From assembly GCF_008042035.1 (NCBI RefSeq), contig NZ_RDBL01000028.1, forward strand, positions 1 through 64,000: 64,000 bases of DNA, given 5' to 3'. How positions within the stretch are numbered: position 1 is the first letter of the stretch; each line of letters begins with the position of its first letter. This document shows, in pieces, positions 49,340 through 58,763 of the stretch. A model generated the notes under the pieces. The model ran no database searches. It saw nothing but the letters and a program-made list of their open reading frames with translations, and had not been told where the DNA came from. The DNA is from Streptomyces sp. col6 (GTDB taxonomy: Bacteria; Actinomycetota; Actinomycetes; Streptomycetales; Streptomycetaceae). Both the position numbers and the translations under genes were made by a program.

Positions 49340-50658
49340 GCCAGCGGGTCGATGTCGGAGCCGTAGCCGGGGCCCGTACGGACCTCGAAGTGCAGGTGTG
49401 GTCCCGTGACATTGCCGGTGGCGCCGGAGCGGGCGATCCGCTGGCCGCCGCCGACGTGCTGCCCGCCGCGCACGAGCAGCGAGGACAGGTGCGCGTACTG
49501 GCTGTACTTGCCGTCGCTGTGCCGGATGACGATCTGGTAGCCGTACGGCCCCGCCCAGCCCGCCGAGACGACCGTGCCCGCCGCCATCGCCTTCACCGAC
49601 GTGCCGGTGGGGACGGGGAAGTCGACGCCCGTGTGGTAGCCGCTCGACCAGGAGCCGGCCTGGTGGTACGGGGTACCGGTGCGGGCCTCGACGGGGGCGG
49701 TGAGCGAGCTGTGCGTCTTCTTCGCGTGCTCGGTCTTGTGCGTCTCGGTCCTGCGGGTTTCGGTCTTACGGGACTCGGTCTTGTGCGGCTGGGTCTTCTT
49801 CGGCTGCGGGTGCGACTGCGGCTTGGCCCGCTGCTCGCGCTGCTTCTCCGCGGCGGTCTTCGCGCCCGGCTTCGGGGCCGCCTTCGCAGCGGCCTTCGGT
49901 TCCGCCTTCTTCGCGGTCCTCGGCTCGTTCTTCGTCGCCGTTCGCGGTGCGGGCTCGGCCGTTCTCGGGGTGCTGGTCAGGCTCAGGCGCTGGCCGGGGA
50001 AGATCAGGTCGGGGTCGTCGCCGACGACCGCGCGGTTCGCCGCGTAGAGCCGCTGCCAGCCGCCCCGGACATGCCGGTCGGCCGCGATCCCGGAGAGCGA
50101 GTCGCCGGGCGTGACGGTGTACGACTCCCGCTTGCCCGGCACCGTCGTCGGTGTGGCCGCCCGGGTGGTCCGTGGCGTGGTCTGCGGCGCACGGGACGAC
50201 GGGGACGCGCTGTCCGGGCTCTTCGGGGTCGTCACAGGGGCGGTGCGCTCGCTCTGCGGGCTCACGTCGGGCGTGCCGCCGCCCCGGGTCAGGCCCGCCT
50301 TGGTGGAGCAGACCGGCCAGGCGCCGGGCCCCTGGCCCTCCAGGACCTTCTCCGCGATGGCGATCTGCTGGTCCCTGGTGGCCAGATCGGCACGGGGCGC
50401 GTAGACCGTGCCGCCGTACGCCGCCCAGGTCGAGCGGGTGAACTGGAGGCCGCCGAAGTAGCCGTTGCCGTTGTTGATGTGCCAGTTGCCGGTGGACTCG
50501 CACGCCGCGACCTTCTCCCACACGTCCGCCGAAGCGGCGCCCGCGGACGCGGCCGTGAGCAGCGGGAGCGCGAGGCCGGCGCCTCCTGCCGTGACGGTGA
50601 GCGAGGCCCGGTTGATGCGGCTCGGCTGGTATCTGCGGTGCCGTCCGTTCGCGGCCAT
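49309..50658 (-). CDS. Rpf-type transglycosylase plus LysM plus M23 endopeptidase
   Basis: The 449-residue exported protein has a signal region (to about 43), a transglycosylase-like Rpf domain (44-120: WEKVAACESTGNWHINNGNG with the catalytic Glu, YFGGLQFTRSTWAAYGG), a Thr/Pro/Ser-rich spacer, a LysM domain (about 180-228: YTVTPGDSLSGIA), a Lys/Thr/Pro-rich linker of about 100 residues, and an M23 domain with HTGVD and GPHLHFE metal motifs. It would bind and cut peptidoglycan glycan and peptide bonds during germination or growth. The combination of Rpf with M23 in one chain is less common than either alone. Confidence 0.9.
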   Translation of the reverse strand: MAANGRHRRYQPSRINRASLTVTAGGAGLALPLLTAASAGAASADVWEKVAACESTGNWHINNGNGYFGGLQFTRSTWAAYGGTVYAPRADLATRDQQIAIAEKVLEGQGPGAWPVCSTKAGLTRGGGTPDVSPQSERTAPVTTPKSPDSASPSSRAPQTTPRTTRAATPTTVPGKRESYTVTPGDSLSGIAADRHVRGGWQRLYAANRAVVGDDPDLIFPGQRLSLTSTPRTAEPAPRTATKNEPRTAKKAEPKAAAKAAPKPGAKTAAEKQREQRAKPQSHPQPKKTQPHKTESRKTETRRTETHKTEHAKKTHSSLTAPVEARTGTPYHQAGSWSSGYHTGVDFPVPTGTSVKAMAAGTVVSAGWAGPYGYQIVIRHSDGKYSQYAHLSSLLVRGGQHVGGGQRIARSGATGNVTGPHLHFEVRTGPGYGSDIDPLAYLRAGGVRV

Positions 50659-50778
50659 GACTGGGCTCCCCCACTGCTGTAGGACACGTCGCAAACGGTC
50701 AACTTATGTGCGAACACTGGGTGATCACAAGAGCACGGTACGTTTCGGCCATGGCCGGGAAGGGCCGCCGGTGCGCGG

Positions 50779-51740
50779 TCAGCGCAGGGCGAAGGTCAGC
50801 GGCGGGGCGATGCCGAGCGAGCGCTCCGAGGCGCCGGTGGCCTTCCCGTTGGCGCGGGCGGTGAGCGTGAGCAGGTGCTCATCGGCGGCGTCGAGCTGTC
50901 CGGTCCCGGCGAACCTGAGCCGGACCTTCCGCCGTGTGTCCGCGGGCAGTTCACCCAGCGGCAGGGTCAGCGGATCGGCCAGCAGGGTGCCGTCGTCCGG
51001 TGGGGACACGTCCTTCCAGCGGCCCCCTCGTACCACTGGGTGCTCAACTCCGTGGTCACGCGTCGGCGTTGCGACACGGAGCAGGCCGCACCCTCGGCGG
51101 GGTTGTCCGGTCCGGACTCGCAGGCGCCGAACTCCGCCTGCACCTGGGCCTGCGGGTACGCGCTGTGCGAGCGGTTGGTGACGGTGTACGTAACCTCGGT
51201 CCAGCGCCCCCGGCCCAGCGCCGCGGGCTCCTTCATGACCGCACGGTCGAGCGACAGGGCGGCCGGCCGTACCGCCCCGCGGCCGCGCGCGAGCGTCCGC
51301 GCACCGTCGAGCAGGGTGACGTCGACCGGGATCTCGTCCCCGTCCACCCGGGGGCCCACGTGCGGGGTGACGCCCAGGAAGCCGAGCAGGCCGCCCTTCG
51401 GCAGGGTCATACGGAACGTGCCGGCCGAGCCGTCCGCGTCGGCGGTGAGCGCGCTGCCCTTCCAGTCCGCACCGGTCTTCTCCTCCAGACCCGGCAGGGG
51501 ATCACCGCCGCGGGCCTCCCCGATGTGCACCCGTACGACGGTTCCCGGGCGGGTGCGTCCGTCGTTGTGGAGGTGCAGGGCGAGCCCGAGCCAGGTGTCA
51601 CCCGCCCTGCCGATGTTCTCCAGGGACACCGACACGGGCGGCGAGGCCAACGGGCTCGGCGCCGGCGCGGGGGCGTTGCCGCCGCACGCCGTCACCAGGA
51701 CGAGGAGGGCGAGGACGCCCGCGATGCGTATGGATCCCAT
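50779..51740 (-). pseudogene. Frameshifted exported lipoprotein gene
   Basis: Two frames form one gene. From ATG 51740 (GGGGGGAT ahead) the first frame gives a lipoprotein signal with lipobox VTAC, then an all-beta region (FRMTLPKGGLLGFLGVTPHVGPRV), but runs out of register at STQWYEG. The second frame, ending at 50779, continues GRWKDVSPPDDGTLLADPLT to LGIAPPLTFALR. The total span is 962 bases, one short of 321 codons, and a single missing G in the run at 51023-51027 (CCCCC on the plus strand) restores one 320-residue protein. It may be a sequencing error in a homopolymer or a true inactivating mutation. Function unknown. Confidence 0.85.
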
Positions 51741-51802
51741 GTATCCCCCCGCGGACCTCACGTATCCCGGCCTCACGCCCCCCAGGACAAGGCCGGGGGC
51801 AT

Positions 51803-52022
51803 CCTAGGGCCTGTCGTCAAACTCCCCTCGTCGCCCGGAGGGCGGCCGTGCGGCGTCTGGTGCATCCCCAGGTTCTCGGCTTCGCTCGAACAGGGGAGAC
51901 CTCACTTCTCGGCGTGCCGGCAGCGATCCCTCGTACTGGACGTACTTGGGATCTCGGCCGGTGCGGCGAGAGTGCGTGCCAGGCGTCGCACGGCAGAGGG
52001 GAGTTTGACGACAGGCACTAGG
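51803..52022. mobile_element. 220-bp MITE-like element with 25-bp inverted ends
   Basis: The left end CCTAGGGCCTGTCGTCAAAC... (51803-51827) and right end (51998-52022) are 25-base inverted repeats with one mismatch. The 170-base interior has no reading frame of a transposase. It includes GGTGCGGCGAGAGTGCGTGCC and a further inverted sequence around CGTACTGGACGTACTTGG. The size and structure are those of a non-autonomous element. No duplicated target was defined. Confidence 0.8.
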
Positions 52023-52113
52023 CGCCACCCCTTGGCCCGCGCCCGGACGCGCCTCGCACGGCCCCCCATTGACACGGTCGGCGGCGACCGGCGACCCTGG
52101 GCGCGACAGCCCG

Positions 52114-52127
52114 GGAGAGCGCTCTCC
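52114..52127. promoter_or_regulatory. LacI operator before the GH3 gene
   Basis: GGAGAGCGCTCTCC is a perfect 14-base palindrome 41 bases before the GH3 ATG. The same sequence stands before the lacI gene (54713) and at 63775. Confidence 0.85.
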
Positions 52128-52168
52128 AGCAGGCGTGGGAGCGCGGTGCACGAAGGAGCATGGCCGCC

Positions 52169-54739
52169 ATGACGGACGAAGAGACCGAACCGCTGCTCGA
52201 CAAACTCGACGCGGCCATGAAGGTCCGTCTGCTCACCGGCGCCAGCACCTGGCGCACCTACGGCGAACCCGCTGTCGGGCTGCGGCCGCTCACCCTCTCC
52301 GACGGACCGGCCGGCGTACGGGGCGAGACGTGGGACGAACGCGAGACCTCGCTCGTCCTCCCCTCCCCCACCGCGCTCGCCGCCTCCTGGGACGAGCGGC
52401 TGCTGACGGACCTCGGCGCGCTGCTCGCGTCCGAGGCGCGCCGCAAGGGCGTCGACGTGCTCCTGGCCCCCACCCTGAATCTGCACCGTTCACCGCTGGG
52501 CGGCCGGCATTTCGAGTGCTTCTCCGAGGACGCGCTGCTCACCGGCCGCACCGGGGCCGCGCTCATCAGGGGCATCCAGTCGGGCGGAGTGGCGGCCACC
52601 GCCAAGCACTTCGTGGGCAACGATGCCGAGACCGACCGGCTGACCGTGGACGTCCGTATCGACGAACGCACCCTGCACGAGGTGTATCTCGCCCCGTTCG
52701 AGGATGCCGTGTCGGCCGGGGTGTGGGCGGTCATGTCCGCGTACAACAAGGTCGGCGGCGTGACCATGTCCGCGTCCCCGCTCCTCGATCGCCCCCTCAA
52801 GGAGGACTGGGGCTTCGACGGCCTCGTGGTCTCGGACTGGGGTGGCGTGCGCGCCCTGCTGGAGACCGCCCGGTCCGGCCAGGACCTGGCGATGCCGGGC
52901 CCCGACGGCCCCTGGGCGGCCGGACTGCTCGCCGCGCTCGAACAGGGGCTGGCGCCGGCCGAGGCCGTCGACGACAAGGTACGCAGGCTGTTGCGGCTGG
53001 CCCGCCGGGTGGGCGCGCTCGGGGCGGACGGCCTGGGCGCCTTCGGGTCCGACCGCCCGGCGCACCGGGTGAACGGAACCGGGTCCGGCCGCCCCGCGCA
53101 CCGCCCCCCGATGGCTCCGGACGCCGCGCGCGCCCTGCTGCGCCGCGCCGTCTCCGCCGGTGCGGTGCTCCTGCGCAACGAGGGCGGGCTGCTGCCGCTC
53201 GACCCGGCGGCGCTCGGGTCCGTCGCCGTCATCGGTCCGCACGCCACGGCGGTACGCATCCAGGGCGGCGGCAGCGCGGAGGTGTTCCCCGAGCACGTGG
53301 TGACCCCGCTGGCCGGCGTCGAGCGGGCACTGGAGGGGGTGGCGTCGGTGACGTACCGGCCGGGTCTCCCGCCGTCGGCCCGGCCGCAGCCGCTCGGCCG
53401 GGACCGGGCCCGCGATCCGCGGGACGGCGAGCCCGGGGTGCTCGTGCGGCTGCTCGACGCGCACGGGGCCGAACTCCATGCCGAGCACCGGCTGTCGGGC
53501 CGGATCGTGGAGCCCTCGGTGCCGGCCGGGGACGCGGCGCTGGTCGAGATCCGGGCGCTGTTCCGGCCCACCGAGAGCGGCAGGTGGACCTGGGCGGTGG
53601 GCGGCTGGGGCGACATCTCGCTGGCCGTCGACGGCCACGAGGCGCTGTCCGGCACGTTCCCGCTGGACAGCGACGACCCGACCCGGGTGCACGTCGCCCC
53701 GCCGCTGCGCACCGTCGGCGTGGAGATGACGGCGGACCGGGAGGTGGAGGTCGTCGCACGGCGTTCACTCGCCCCGGGTTCGGGCGTCGCCACGGTCCTC
53801 GCCGCCGCCCCGCCCGCCGGTGACGCGGACGCCGCACGCGCCGAAGCGGTCGCCGCCGCACGCGCGGCCGACGTCGCGGTGGTGGTCGTGGGCACGACGG
53901 AGCAGAGCGAGTCGGAGGGGCACGACCGCGAGAGCCTGGACCTGCCGGAGGGCCAGGACGCGCTGGTGCGGGCGGTGGTCCGGGCCAACCCGCGCACCGT
54001 CGTGGTGGTCAACGCGGGCGGCCCGGTCGCCCTGCCCTGGCACGAGCGGGTGCCCGCGCTGCTGCTCGCCTGGTTCCCGGGCCAGGAGGCCGGGGACGGG
54101 CTGGCCGACGTGCTGTTCGGGCGCGCCGAGCCCGGCGGCCGGCTGCCGACCACCTGGGCCGCCGCCCAGGACGACGTACCGGTGCTCGGGACCGCCCCCG
54201 GCGCCGACGGGCGGCTGCACTACGCGGAGGGCCCGCACATCGGGTACCGGGCCTGGCTGCGGTCCGGGGGCGCTCCGGCGTACTGGTTCGGCCACGGGCT
54301 CGGATACACGGCCTGGGAGTACGAGGAGCTGACCGCCCCGGAGCCGGTGCGGCCCGGAGAGCCCTTCGACGTGCGGGTGCGGGTGCGCAACAGCGGGCGG
54401 CGGCGCGGCCGGGAGGTGGTCCAGGTCTATCTGGCCCGGAGCGGTTCCGCCGTCGAGCGGCCGGTGCGCGGGCTCATCGGGTACGCGGCGGTCGAGGCGG
54501 AGCCCGGGGAGAGCGTGGTCGCGGTGGTCCGGGTGGACGGGCGGGCCCTGGCCCACTGGTCGCCCGCACGCCACGGGTGGGAGACGGAGCCGGGTGCCTT
54601 CACGCTGCTCGGCGGCCCTTCGGCGGGTGATCTGCCGCTCACCGCGGAGGTCGTGGCGCTGCCGGGCCCGGACTCGGCCGGGAAAGGATCCGGTAACGGT
54701 TCGGAGCACGATGGAGAGCGCTCTCCGCTGATGCTATAA
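52169..54739 (+). CDS. GH3 beta-glucosidase with PA14 and Fn3-like domains
   Basis: The 856-residue protein has a GH3 N-terminal barrel (about 20-290), with the nucleophile Asp in VVSDWGG and KHFVGNDAETDR. A PA14 domain (about 400-520) is inserted in the GH3 C-domain (acid/base region near GHDRES), and an Fn3-like domain (about 725-830, RVRNSGRRRGREVVQVYL) follows. It has no signal peptide, so acts on imported oligosaccharides in the cytoplasm. The ATG at 52169 is preferred as AAGGAG lies 10 bases upstream; an ATG at 52160 would be too close. Its last codons contain the operator of the downstream lacI gene. Confidence 0.92.
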   Translation: MTDEETEPLLDKLDAAMKVRLLTGASTWRTYGEPAVGLRPLTLSDGPAGVRGETWDERETSLVLPSPTALAASWDERLLTDLGALLASEARRKGVDVLLAPTLNLHRSPLGGRHFECFSEDALLTGRTGAALIRGIQSGGVAATAKHFVGNDAETDRLTVDVRIDERTLHEVYLAPFEDAVSAGVWAVMSAYNKVGGVTMSASPLLDRPLKEDWGFDGLVVSDWGGVRALLETARSGQDLAMPGPDGPWAAGLLAALEQGLAPAEAVDDKVRRLLRLARRVGALGADGLGAFGSDRPAHRVNGTGSGRPAHRPPMAPDAARALLRRAVSAGAVLLRNEGGLLPLDPAALGSVAVIGPHATAVRIQGGGSAEVFPEHVVTPLAGVERALEGVASVTYRPGLPPSARPQPLGRDRARDPRDGEPGVLVRLLDAHGAELHAEHRLSGRIVEPSVPAGDAALVEIRALFRPTESGRWTWAVGGWGDISLAVDGHEALSGTFPLDSDDPTRVHVAPPLRTVGVEMTADREVEVVARRSLAPGSGVATVLAAAPPAGDADAARAEAVAAARAADVAVVVVGTTEQSESEGHDRESLDLPEGQDALVRAVVRANPRTVVVVNAGGPVALPWHERVPALLLAWFPGQEAGDGLADVLFGRAEPGGRLPTTWAAAQDDVPVLGTAPGADGRLHYAEGPHIGYRAWLRSGGAPAYWFGHGLGYTAWEYEELTAPEPVRPGEPFDVRVRVRNSGRRRGREVVQVYLARSGSAVERPVRGLIGYAAVEAEPGESVVAVVRVDGRALAHWSPARHGWETEPGAFTLLGGPSAGDLPLTAEVVALPGPDSAGKGSGNGSEHDGERSPLML
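54713..54726. promoter_or_regulatory. LacI operator inside the 3' end of the GH3 gene
   Basis: A second copy of GGAGAGCGCTCTCC, 21 bases before the lacI ATG and overlapping the final GH3 codons (GERSPLML). Suited to autorepression. Confidence 0.85.
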
Positions 54740-54747
54740 ATGCGCTC

Positions 54748-55845
54748 ATGACGGATGATCTGCGACCGGCCGGAACACCCACCCTTGAGGACGTGGCGAG
54801 GGCGGCCGGTGTCTCCCGCGCCACCGTCTCCCGGGTGATCAACGGCGTACGGAATGTCGACCCGGTGATCCAGGAGGCCGTGCGGCGGGCGGTCGCCTCC
54901 ACCGGCTACGCGCCCAACCGCGCGGCGCGCTCGCTGGTGACCCGGCGCACCGACGCCATCGCACTGGTGGTCTCCGGCGCGGGCGTCGAAACCGAGACGG
55001 AGCCGGAGGAGGGCATGTCCCCCGAGGACGCGGAGGGGAGCGACGGTTCGTCGTTCACCGGGCAGGTCTTCGCCGACCCCTTCTTCGGCCGGGTGGTCAC
55101 CGGGGTGGTCAACTACCTGCGGCCGCGCGGGATGCACCCCGTCCTGATGTTCGCCGAGACGTCACGGGCCCGCGAGGACGTGGTGGCGTTCCTGCGCCAG
55201 GGCAGCGCGGACGGTGCGCTCGTCGTCTCGACGCACGCGGAGGATCCGCTGCCGGGCATGCTGACGGACGCCGGGCTGCCGGCCGTGCTCTACGCGCGGC
55301 CCGCCCGCGCGGCCCGGATCAGCTATGTCGACGTCGCCCACCAGGACGGCGCGCGACTGGCCGCCGAGCATCTGCTGGCCCGGGGGTGCCGCCGTATCGC
55401 GACGATCACCGGCCCGCTCGACGTGCCCGCGGTGCAGGAGCGGCTGGCCGGCTTCCGGGACACGATGGCGAGCAACGGGCATCCGTACATCGCGATCGCC
55501 GAGGGCCGGTTCACGCAGGAGAGCGGCGAGACCGCGATGGAGCGGCTGCTGGCCGAACACCCCGATCTGGACGGGGTGTTCGCGGCCAACGACCTGATGG
55601 CCACGGGTGCCTGCCACGTCCTGCGGGAACGCGGCAGGCGAGTGCCGGAGGACGTCGCGGTGATCGGCTTCGACGACAGCAGCGCGGCCCTGGCCTGCCG
55701 TCCGCCGCTGACCACCGTCCGCCAGCCGGTGGAGGCGATGGCCGCCGAGATGGCCCGGCTGCTGATCGAGCGGCTGGCCAAGCCCGAGGGCGCGGCGACG
55801 TCCGTGATCTTCGAGCCGTCGCTGGTGGTGCGGGACTCGGCGTAG
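54748..55845 (+). CDS. LacI-family regulator of the GH3 gene
   Basis: The 365-residue protein has a LacI helix-turn-helix (TLEDVARAAGVSRATVSRVINGVRNVD, about 10-35), the hinge helix (NRAARSLVTRRTD), a periplasmic-binding-like core (VFADPFFGRVVTGVVNYLRP; IGFDDSSAALACRPPLTTVRQPVE), and ends with EPSLVVRDSA. An acidic insertion of about 30 residues (TETEPEEGMSPEDAEGSDGSS) follows the hinge. It likely binds the palindrome GGAGAGCGCTCTCC upstream of itself and of the GH3 gene and is released by a glucoside. The ATG follows 8 bases after the GH3 stop. Confidence 0.92.
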   Translation: MTDDLRPAGTPTLEDVARAAGVSRATVSRVINGVRNVDPVIQEAVRRAVASTGYAPNRAARSLVTRRTDAIALVVSGAGVETETEPEEGMSPEDAEGSDGSSFTGQVFADPFFGRVVTGVVNYLRPRGMHPVLMFAETSRAREDVVAFLRQGSADGALVVSTHAEDPLPGMLTDAGLPAVLYARPARAARISYVDVAHQDGARLAAEHLLARGCRRIATITGPLDVPAVQERLAGFRDTMASNGHPYIAIAEGRFTQESGETAMERLLAEHPDLDGVFAANDLMATGACHVLRERGRRVPEDVAVIGFDDSSAALACRPPLTTVRQPVEAMAAEMARLLIERLAKPEGAATSVIFEPSLVVRDSA

Positions 55846-55907
55846 GCCAGGCGGCGGGCCCGTACGGCCACGGGCCGGGTAGGACGCGCTGTGAACCCGG
55901 CCCACCG

Positions 55908-55945
55908 CCCCCGCACTCACCCCGACCCCCCGCACTCACCCCGAC
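55908..55945. repeat. Two perfect 19-bp tandem copies
   Basis: The unit CCCCCGCACTCACCCCGAC occurs at 55908-55926 and 55927-55945, between lacI and the ROK gene and overlapping the latter's stop codon region. Confidence 0.85.
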
Positions 55946-57294
55946 GCATCCACCCCCGTCCGGGGCCGCTCCCGTCCGCGCACCGCTGCCGCCGGGGTCC
56001 GGGGCGCCGGCCCCGTGGAGCCCTGCCGGGGTGCCGGTGACGGGCGGCTGCCGCCGCGGGCCAGGAAGTCGGCCAGGGGAAGCGTCGCCGCGCCGACGGT
56101 GACCGCGTCGGGGCCGAGGCGGCCCAGCTCGATCGTGGTGCGGCCCGCCGCGTGCTTCAGCGCGTACTCCTGCGCGTACCGGCGGATGTCGGGCAGGAGG
56201 TGCGGGCCTATCAGCAGCCCCGCCCAGCCGCCGAGCAGGATGCGCTCGGGCAGGAAGAGGTTGATCAGGTCGCCCAGCGCCGCGCCCAGGCACTCGGCCG
56301 TCTCGTCGAGCAGGGCGACGGCCACGGGGTCGGGCTCGACGCCCGCGGCCGGGTAGGCGGCGGCGAGGAGCGCGGCGAGCGCGGTCTCGTCGTCGGCGTC
56401 GGCGGGCAGCGGGCCGCCCGCCTCGTGCCAGCGCTCGCGCATCGCCTCGGCTCCCGCGTACGCCTCCAGGCAGCCGATCGAGCCGCAGCGGCAGCGCCGG
56501 CCGCGCAGCTGGACCGTGCTGTGCCCCCACTCCAGGGCCTGGCTGCTGCGGTCCTCGTCGAGCAGGTCGCCGTGGTTCACGCAGGCGCCGACGCCGGAAC
56601 CGATGAGGGCGATGGCGGAGGCTCCGGCGCCCCGCCCGCCGCCGAACCACATCTCGGCCTGGCCGAGCGTCTTGGCGCCGTTGTCGATGAAGAAGGGCAC
56701 CTCGGGAGGCACCCGCACGGCGTCCCGGAGCAGCCGCTCGAAGGGGACGGCGCTCCAGTCGATGGTCTGGCCGTGGACGACGGAGCCCACGTCGCCGATG
56801 ACGCCGTCCGGCGCGGCGCGCTCGATGATCCCCGGGACGCCGATGCCGATACCGAGCAGCCGGTGCGGGTCGGCGCCGGCGTCCCGCAGCACGTCGGCGA
56901 CGCCGCTGCGGACATGGCCGACGATGCGGTCGACGTCGTAGCCGTGCTGGGCGAGCAGCCTTTCGGTGCGGGCGAGTTCGGTGAGGGAGAGGTCGAAGAG
57001 CTCCACCCGGATGCGGGTCTCACCGATGTCGATGCCGATGAGGAGGCCGCCGCCCGGGGCGACGCGCAGCAGGGTACGGGGGCGGCCGCCGTCGGACTCG
57101 ACGACACCGGCCTCCTCCAGGAGATTCTCCGCGGCGAGTTCCGCGACGACGTTGCTGATGGATCCCGAGCTCAGCCCGGTGGCGGGACCCAGCTCCTGGC
57201 GGCTCAGCGGGCCGTCGAAATACAACCGTTGCAATACCCGCGCCCGGTTGCCCCGTCGCAGGTCACGCACGGTCCGTCTGTTGCGCTCAGCCAT
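55936..57294 (-). CDS. ROK-family transcriptional repressor
   Basis: The 452-residue protein has an N-terminal winged HTH (SRQELGPATGLSSGSISNVVAEL, about 30-55) and a ROK sugar-kinase fold (about 85-400), with a DIGETRI phosphate loop and the zinc cluster CRCGSIGCLEAY. Where ROK glucokinases have the catalytic NDA pair, this protein has IDNGAKTLGQ, so it is a regulator without kinase activity. The C-terminus is about 45 Pro/Arg/Gly-rich residues longer than the usual. Divergent from the ABC-GH1 operon at 57440, which it probably represses through sites around 57358. Confidence 0.9.
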   Translation of the reverse strand: MAERNRRTVRDLRRGNRARVLQRLYFDGPLSRQELGPATGLSSGSISNVVAELAAENLLEEAGVVESDGGRPRTLLRVAPGGGLLIGIDIGETRIRVELFDLSLTELARTERLLAQHGYDVDRIVGHVRSGVADVLRDAGADPHRLLGIGIGVPGIIERAAPDGVIGDVGSVVHGQTIDWSAVPFERLLRDAVRVPPEVPFFIDNGAKTLGQAEMWFGGGRGAGASAIALIGSGVGACVNHGDLLDEDRSSQALEWGHSTVQLRGRRCRCGSIGCLEAYAGAEAMRERWHEAGGPLPADADDETALAALLAAAYPAAGVEPDPVAVALLDETAECLGAALGDLINLFLPERILLGGWAGLLIGPHLLPDIRRYAQEYALKHAAGRTTIELGRLGPDAVTVGAATLPLADFLARGGSRPSPAPRQGSTGPAPRTPAAAVRGRERPRTGVDASG

Positions 57295-57357
57295 GTGGCT
57301 CCTTCCCTGACGGAAACATACCGCGACCCCAGGACTTGACGCGACCTTCCCTCACCT

Positions 57358-57380
57358 CTTAAATCACGTCATAAATTAAG
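57358..57380. promoter_or_regulatory. A+T-rich dyad, probable ROK operator
   Basis: The segment CTTAAATCACGTCATAAATTAAG begins and ends with CTTAA/TTAAG and has an imperfectly symmetric centre. It is the only A+T-rich stretch between the ROK gene and the binding-protein gene. The site type is inference. Confidence 0.5.
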
Positions 57381-57439
57381 TCCTGAAGGTCGTTCGGTTC
57401 TCGAACGCGACCTTCCTCCCCGGAAAGGGGCCATCCCGT

Positions 57440-58753
57440 ATGCGCACCATCAGAGCCGCGGCAGCCGTCACCCTCGCGATCTCCATAGCCGCCGGTGTCA
57501 CCGGCTGCGGAGGCGGTTCGTCCTCGGGCGGCGGCAGCAACGATTCGCCGAAGACGCTCACGTACTGGGCGTCCAACCAGGGCCCCAGCATCGAAGCCGA
57601 CAAGAAGATCCTCACTCCCGAGCTGAAGAAGTTCGAGAAGCAGACCGGCATCAAGGTCAAGCTGGAGGTCGTGCCCTGGGCCGACCTGCTCAACCGGATC
57701 CTCGCCGCCACCACGTCCGGTCAGGGACCGGACGTCCTGAACATCGGCAACACCTGGTCGGCCTCGCTCCAGGCGACGGGTGCGCTGCTCCCCTGGACCA
57801 AGGAGAACTTCGACGCGATCGGCGGGCGCGACCGCTTCGTCGACTCCGCGGTCGCCTCGGCCGGCGCGGAGGGCAAGGACCCCTCTGCGGTGCCGCTGTA
57901 CTCCCTCGCGTACGCCCTCTACTACAACAAGAAGAGCTTCGCCGAGGCCGGCATAGAGAAGCCCCCGGCCACCTGGGACGAGCTGGTCGCGGACGGCAAG
58001 AAGCTCTCCAAGAACGGCAAGTGGGGGCTGGGCGCCGAGGGCTCCAACCTCTCCAACAACATCCACCAGACCTTCGTCCTCGGCCAGCAGCACGGTGCCG
58101 ACTTCTTCGACGCCGAGGGCAAGCCGACCTTCACCTCGGACGGCGCGGTGGCGGCCGTGAAGCAGTACATCGACTTCATGGCCAAGGACAAGATCATCGC
58201 CCCGGGCAACGCGGAGTACGCCCAGAACCAGTCCCTCACGGACTTCGCCAAGGGCAAGACCGCGATGGTGCTGTGGCAGGCGGCGGCCTCCACCTTCGCC
58301 TCCCAGGGCATGAAGCCCGAGGACTGGGGCTCGGCGCCCGTCCCGGTCGCCTCCGGCACCCCCGGCCAGGGCAAGAACACCAACTCCATGGTCGCCGGAA
58401 TCAACATGGCGGTGTTCAAGAACACCAAGAACATCGACGGCGCCAAGAAGTTCGTGAAGTTCATGACGAGCGACGCCGAGCAGAAGCTGCTCAACAAGAC
58501 CTACGGGTCGATCCCGCCGGTCAAGACCGCCCAGGCGGACGAGGCGTTCTCGGCGCCCGACCTCGCGGTCCTGCGCGACACCCTGGCCAAGAGCGCGGCC
58601 CCGCTGCCGCAGGTGCCCAACGAGTCGCAGTTCGAGACCGCCGTCGGCACCGCGGTCAAGGAACTGTGGGCCGATGCGGCGGCCGGACGCCCCGTGACCA
58701 ACGAATCCGTCAAGGCGCGCCTGGAAAAGGCCCAGCAGACGATGCAGCAGTAA
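57440..58753 (+). CDS. ABC sugar-binding lipoprotein
   Basis: The 437-residue protein has a lipoprotein signal with lipobox GVTGC near residue 24 and a family 1 extracellular solute-binding fold (TLTYWASNQGP, PWADLLNRILAATTSGQGPDVLNIGNT, AALGINMAVFKNTKNIDGAKKFVKFM-type segment near 300-345). It would bring an oligosaccharide to the two permeases downstream. Given the GH1 enzyme in the operon, cellobiose or another beta-glucoside is a likely ligand. The ATG at 57440 follows GGAAAGGGG. Confidence 0.9.
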   Translation: MRTIRAAAAVTLAISIAAGVTGCGGGSSSGGGSNDSPKTLTYWASNQGPSIEADKKILTPELKKFEKQTGIKVKLEVVPWADLLNRILAATTSGQGPDVLNIGNTWSASLQATGALLPWTKENFDAIGGRDRFVDSAVASAGAEGKDPSAVPLYSLAYALYYNKKSFAEAGIEKPPATWDELVADGKKLSKNGKWGLGAEGSNLSNNIHQTFVLGQQHGADFFDAEGKPTFTSDGAVAAVKQYIDFMAKDKIIAPGNAEYAQNQSLTDFAKGKTAMVLWQAAASTFASQGMKPEDWGSAPVPVASGTPGQGKNTNSMVAGINMAVFKNTKNIDGAKKFVKFMTSDAEQKLLNKTYGSIPPVKTAQADEAFSAPDLAVLRDTLAKSAAPLPQVPNESQFETAVGTAVKELWADAAAGRPVTNESVKARLEKAQQTMQQ

Positions 58754-58763
58754 GGCAGCCCTC

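Noticed and set aside
51902..52486. Minus-strand frame crossing the right end of the 220-bp element as a transposase remnant
   Set aside because: It has no transposase motif and is antisense to the GH3 start.
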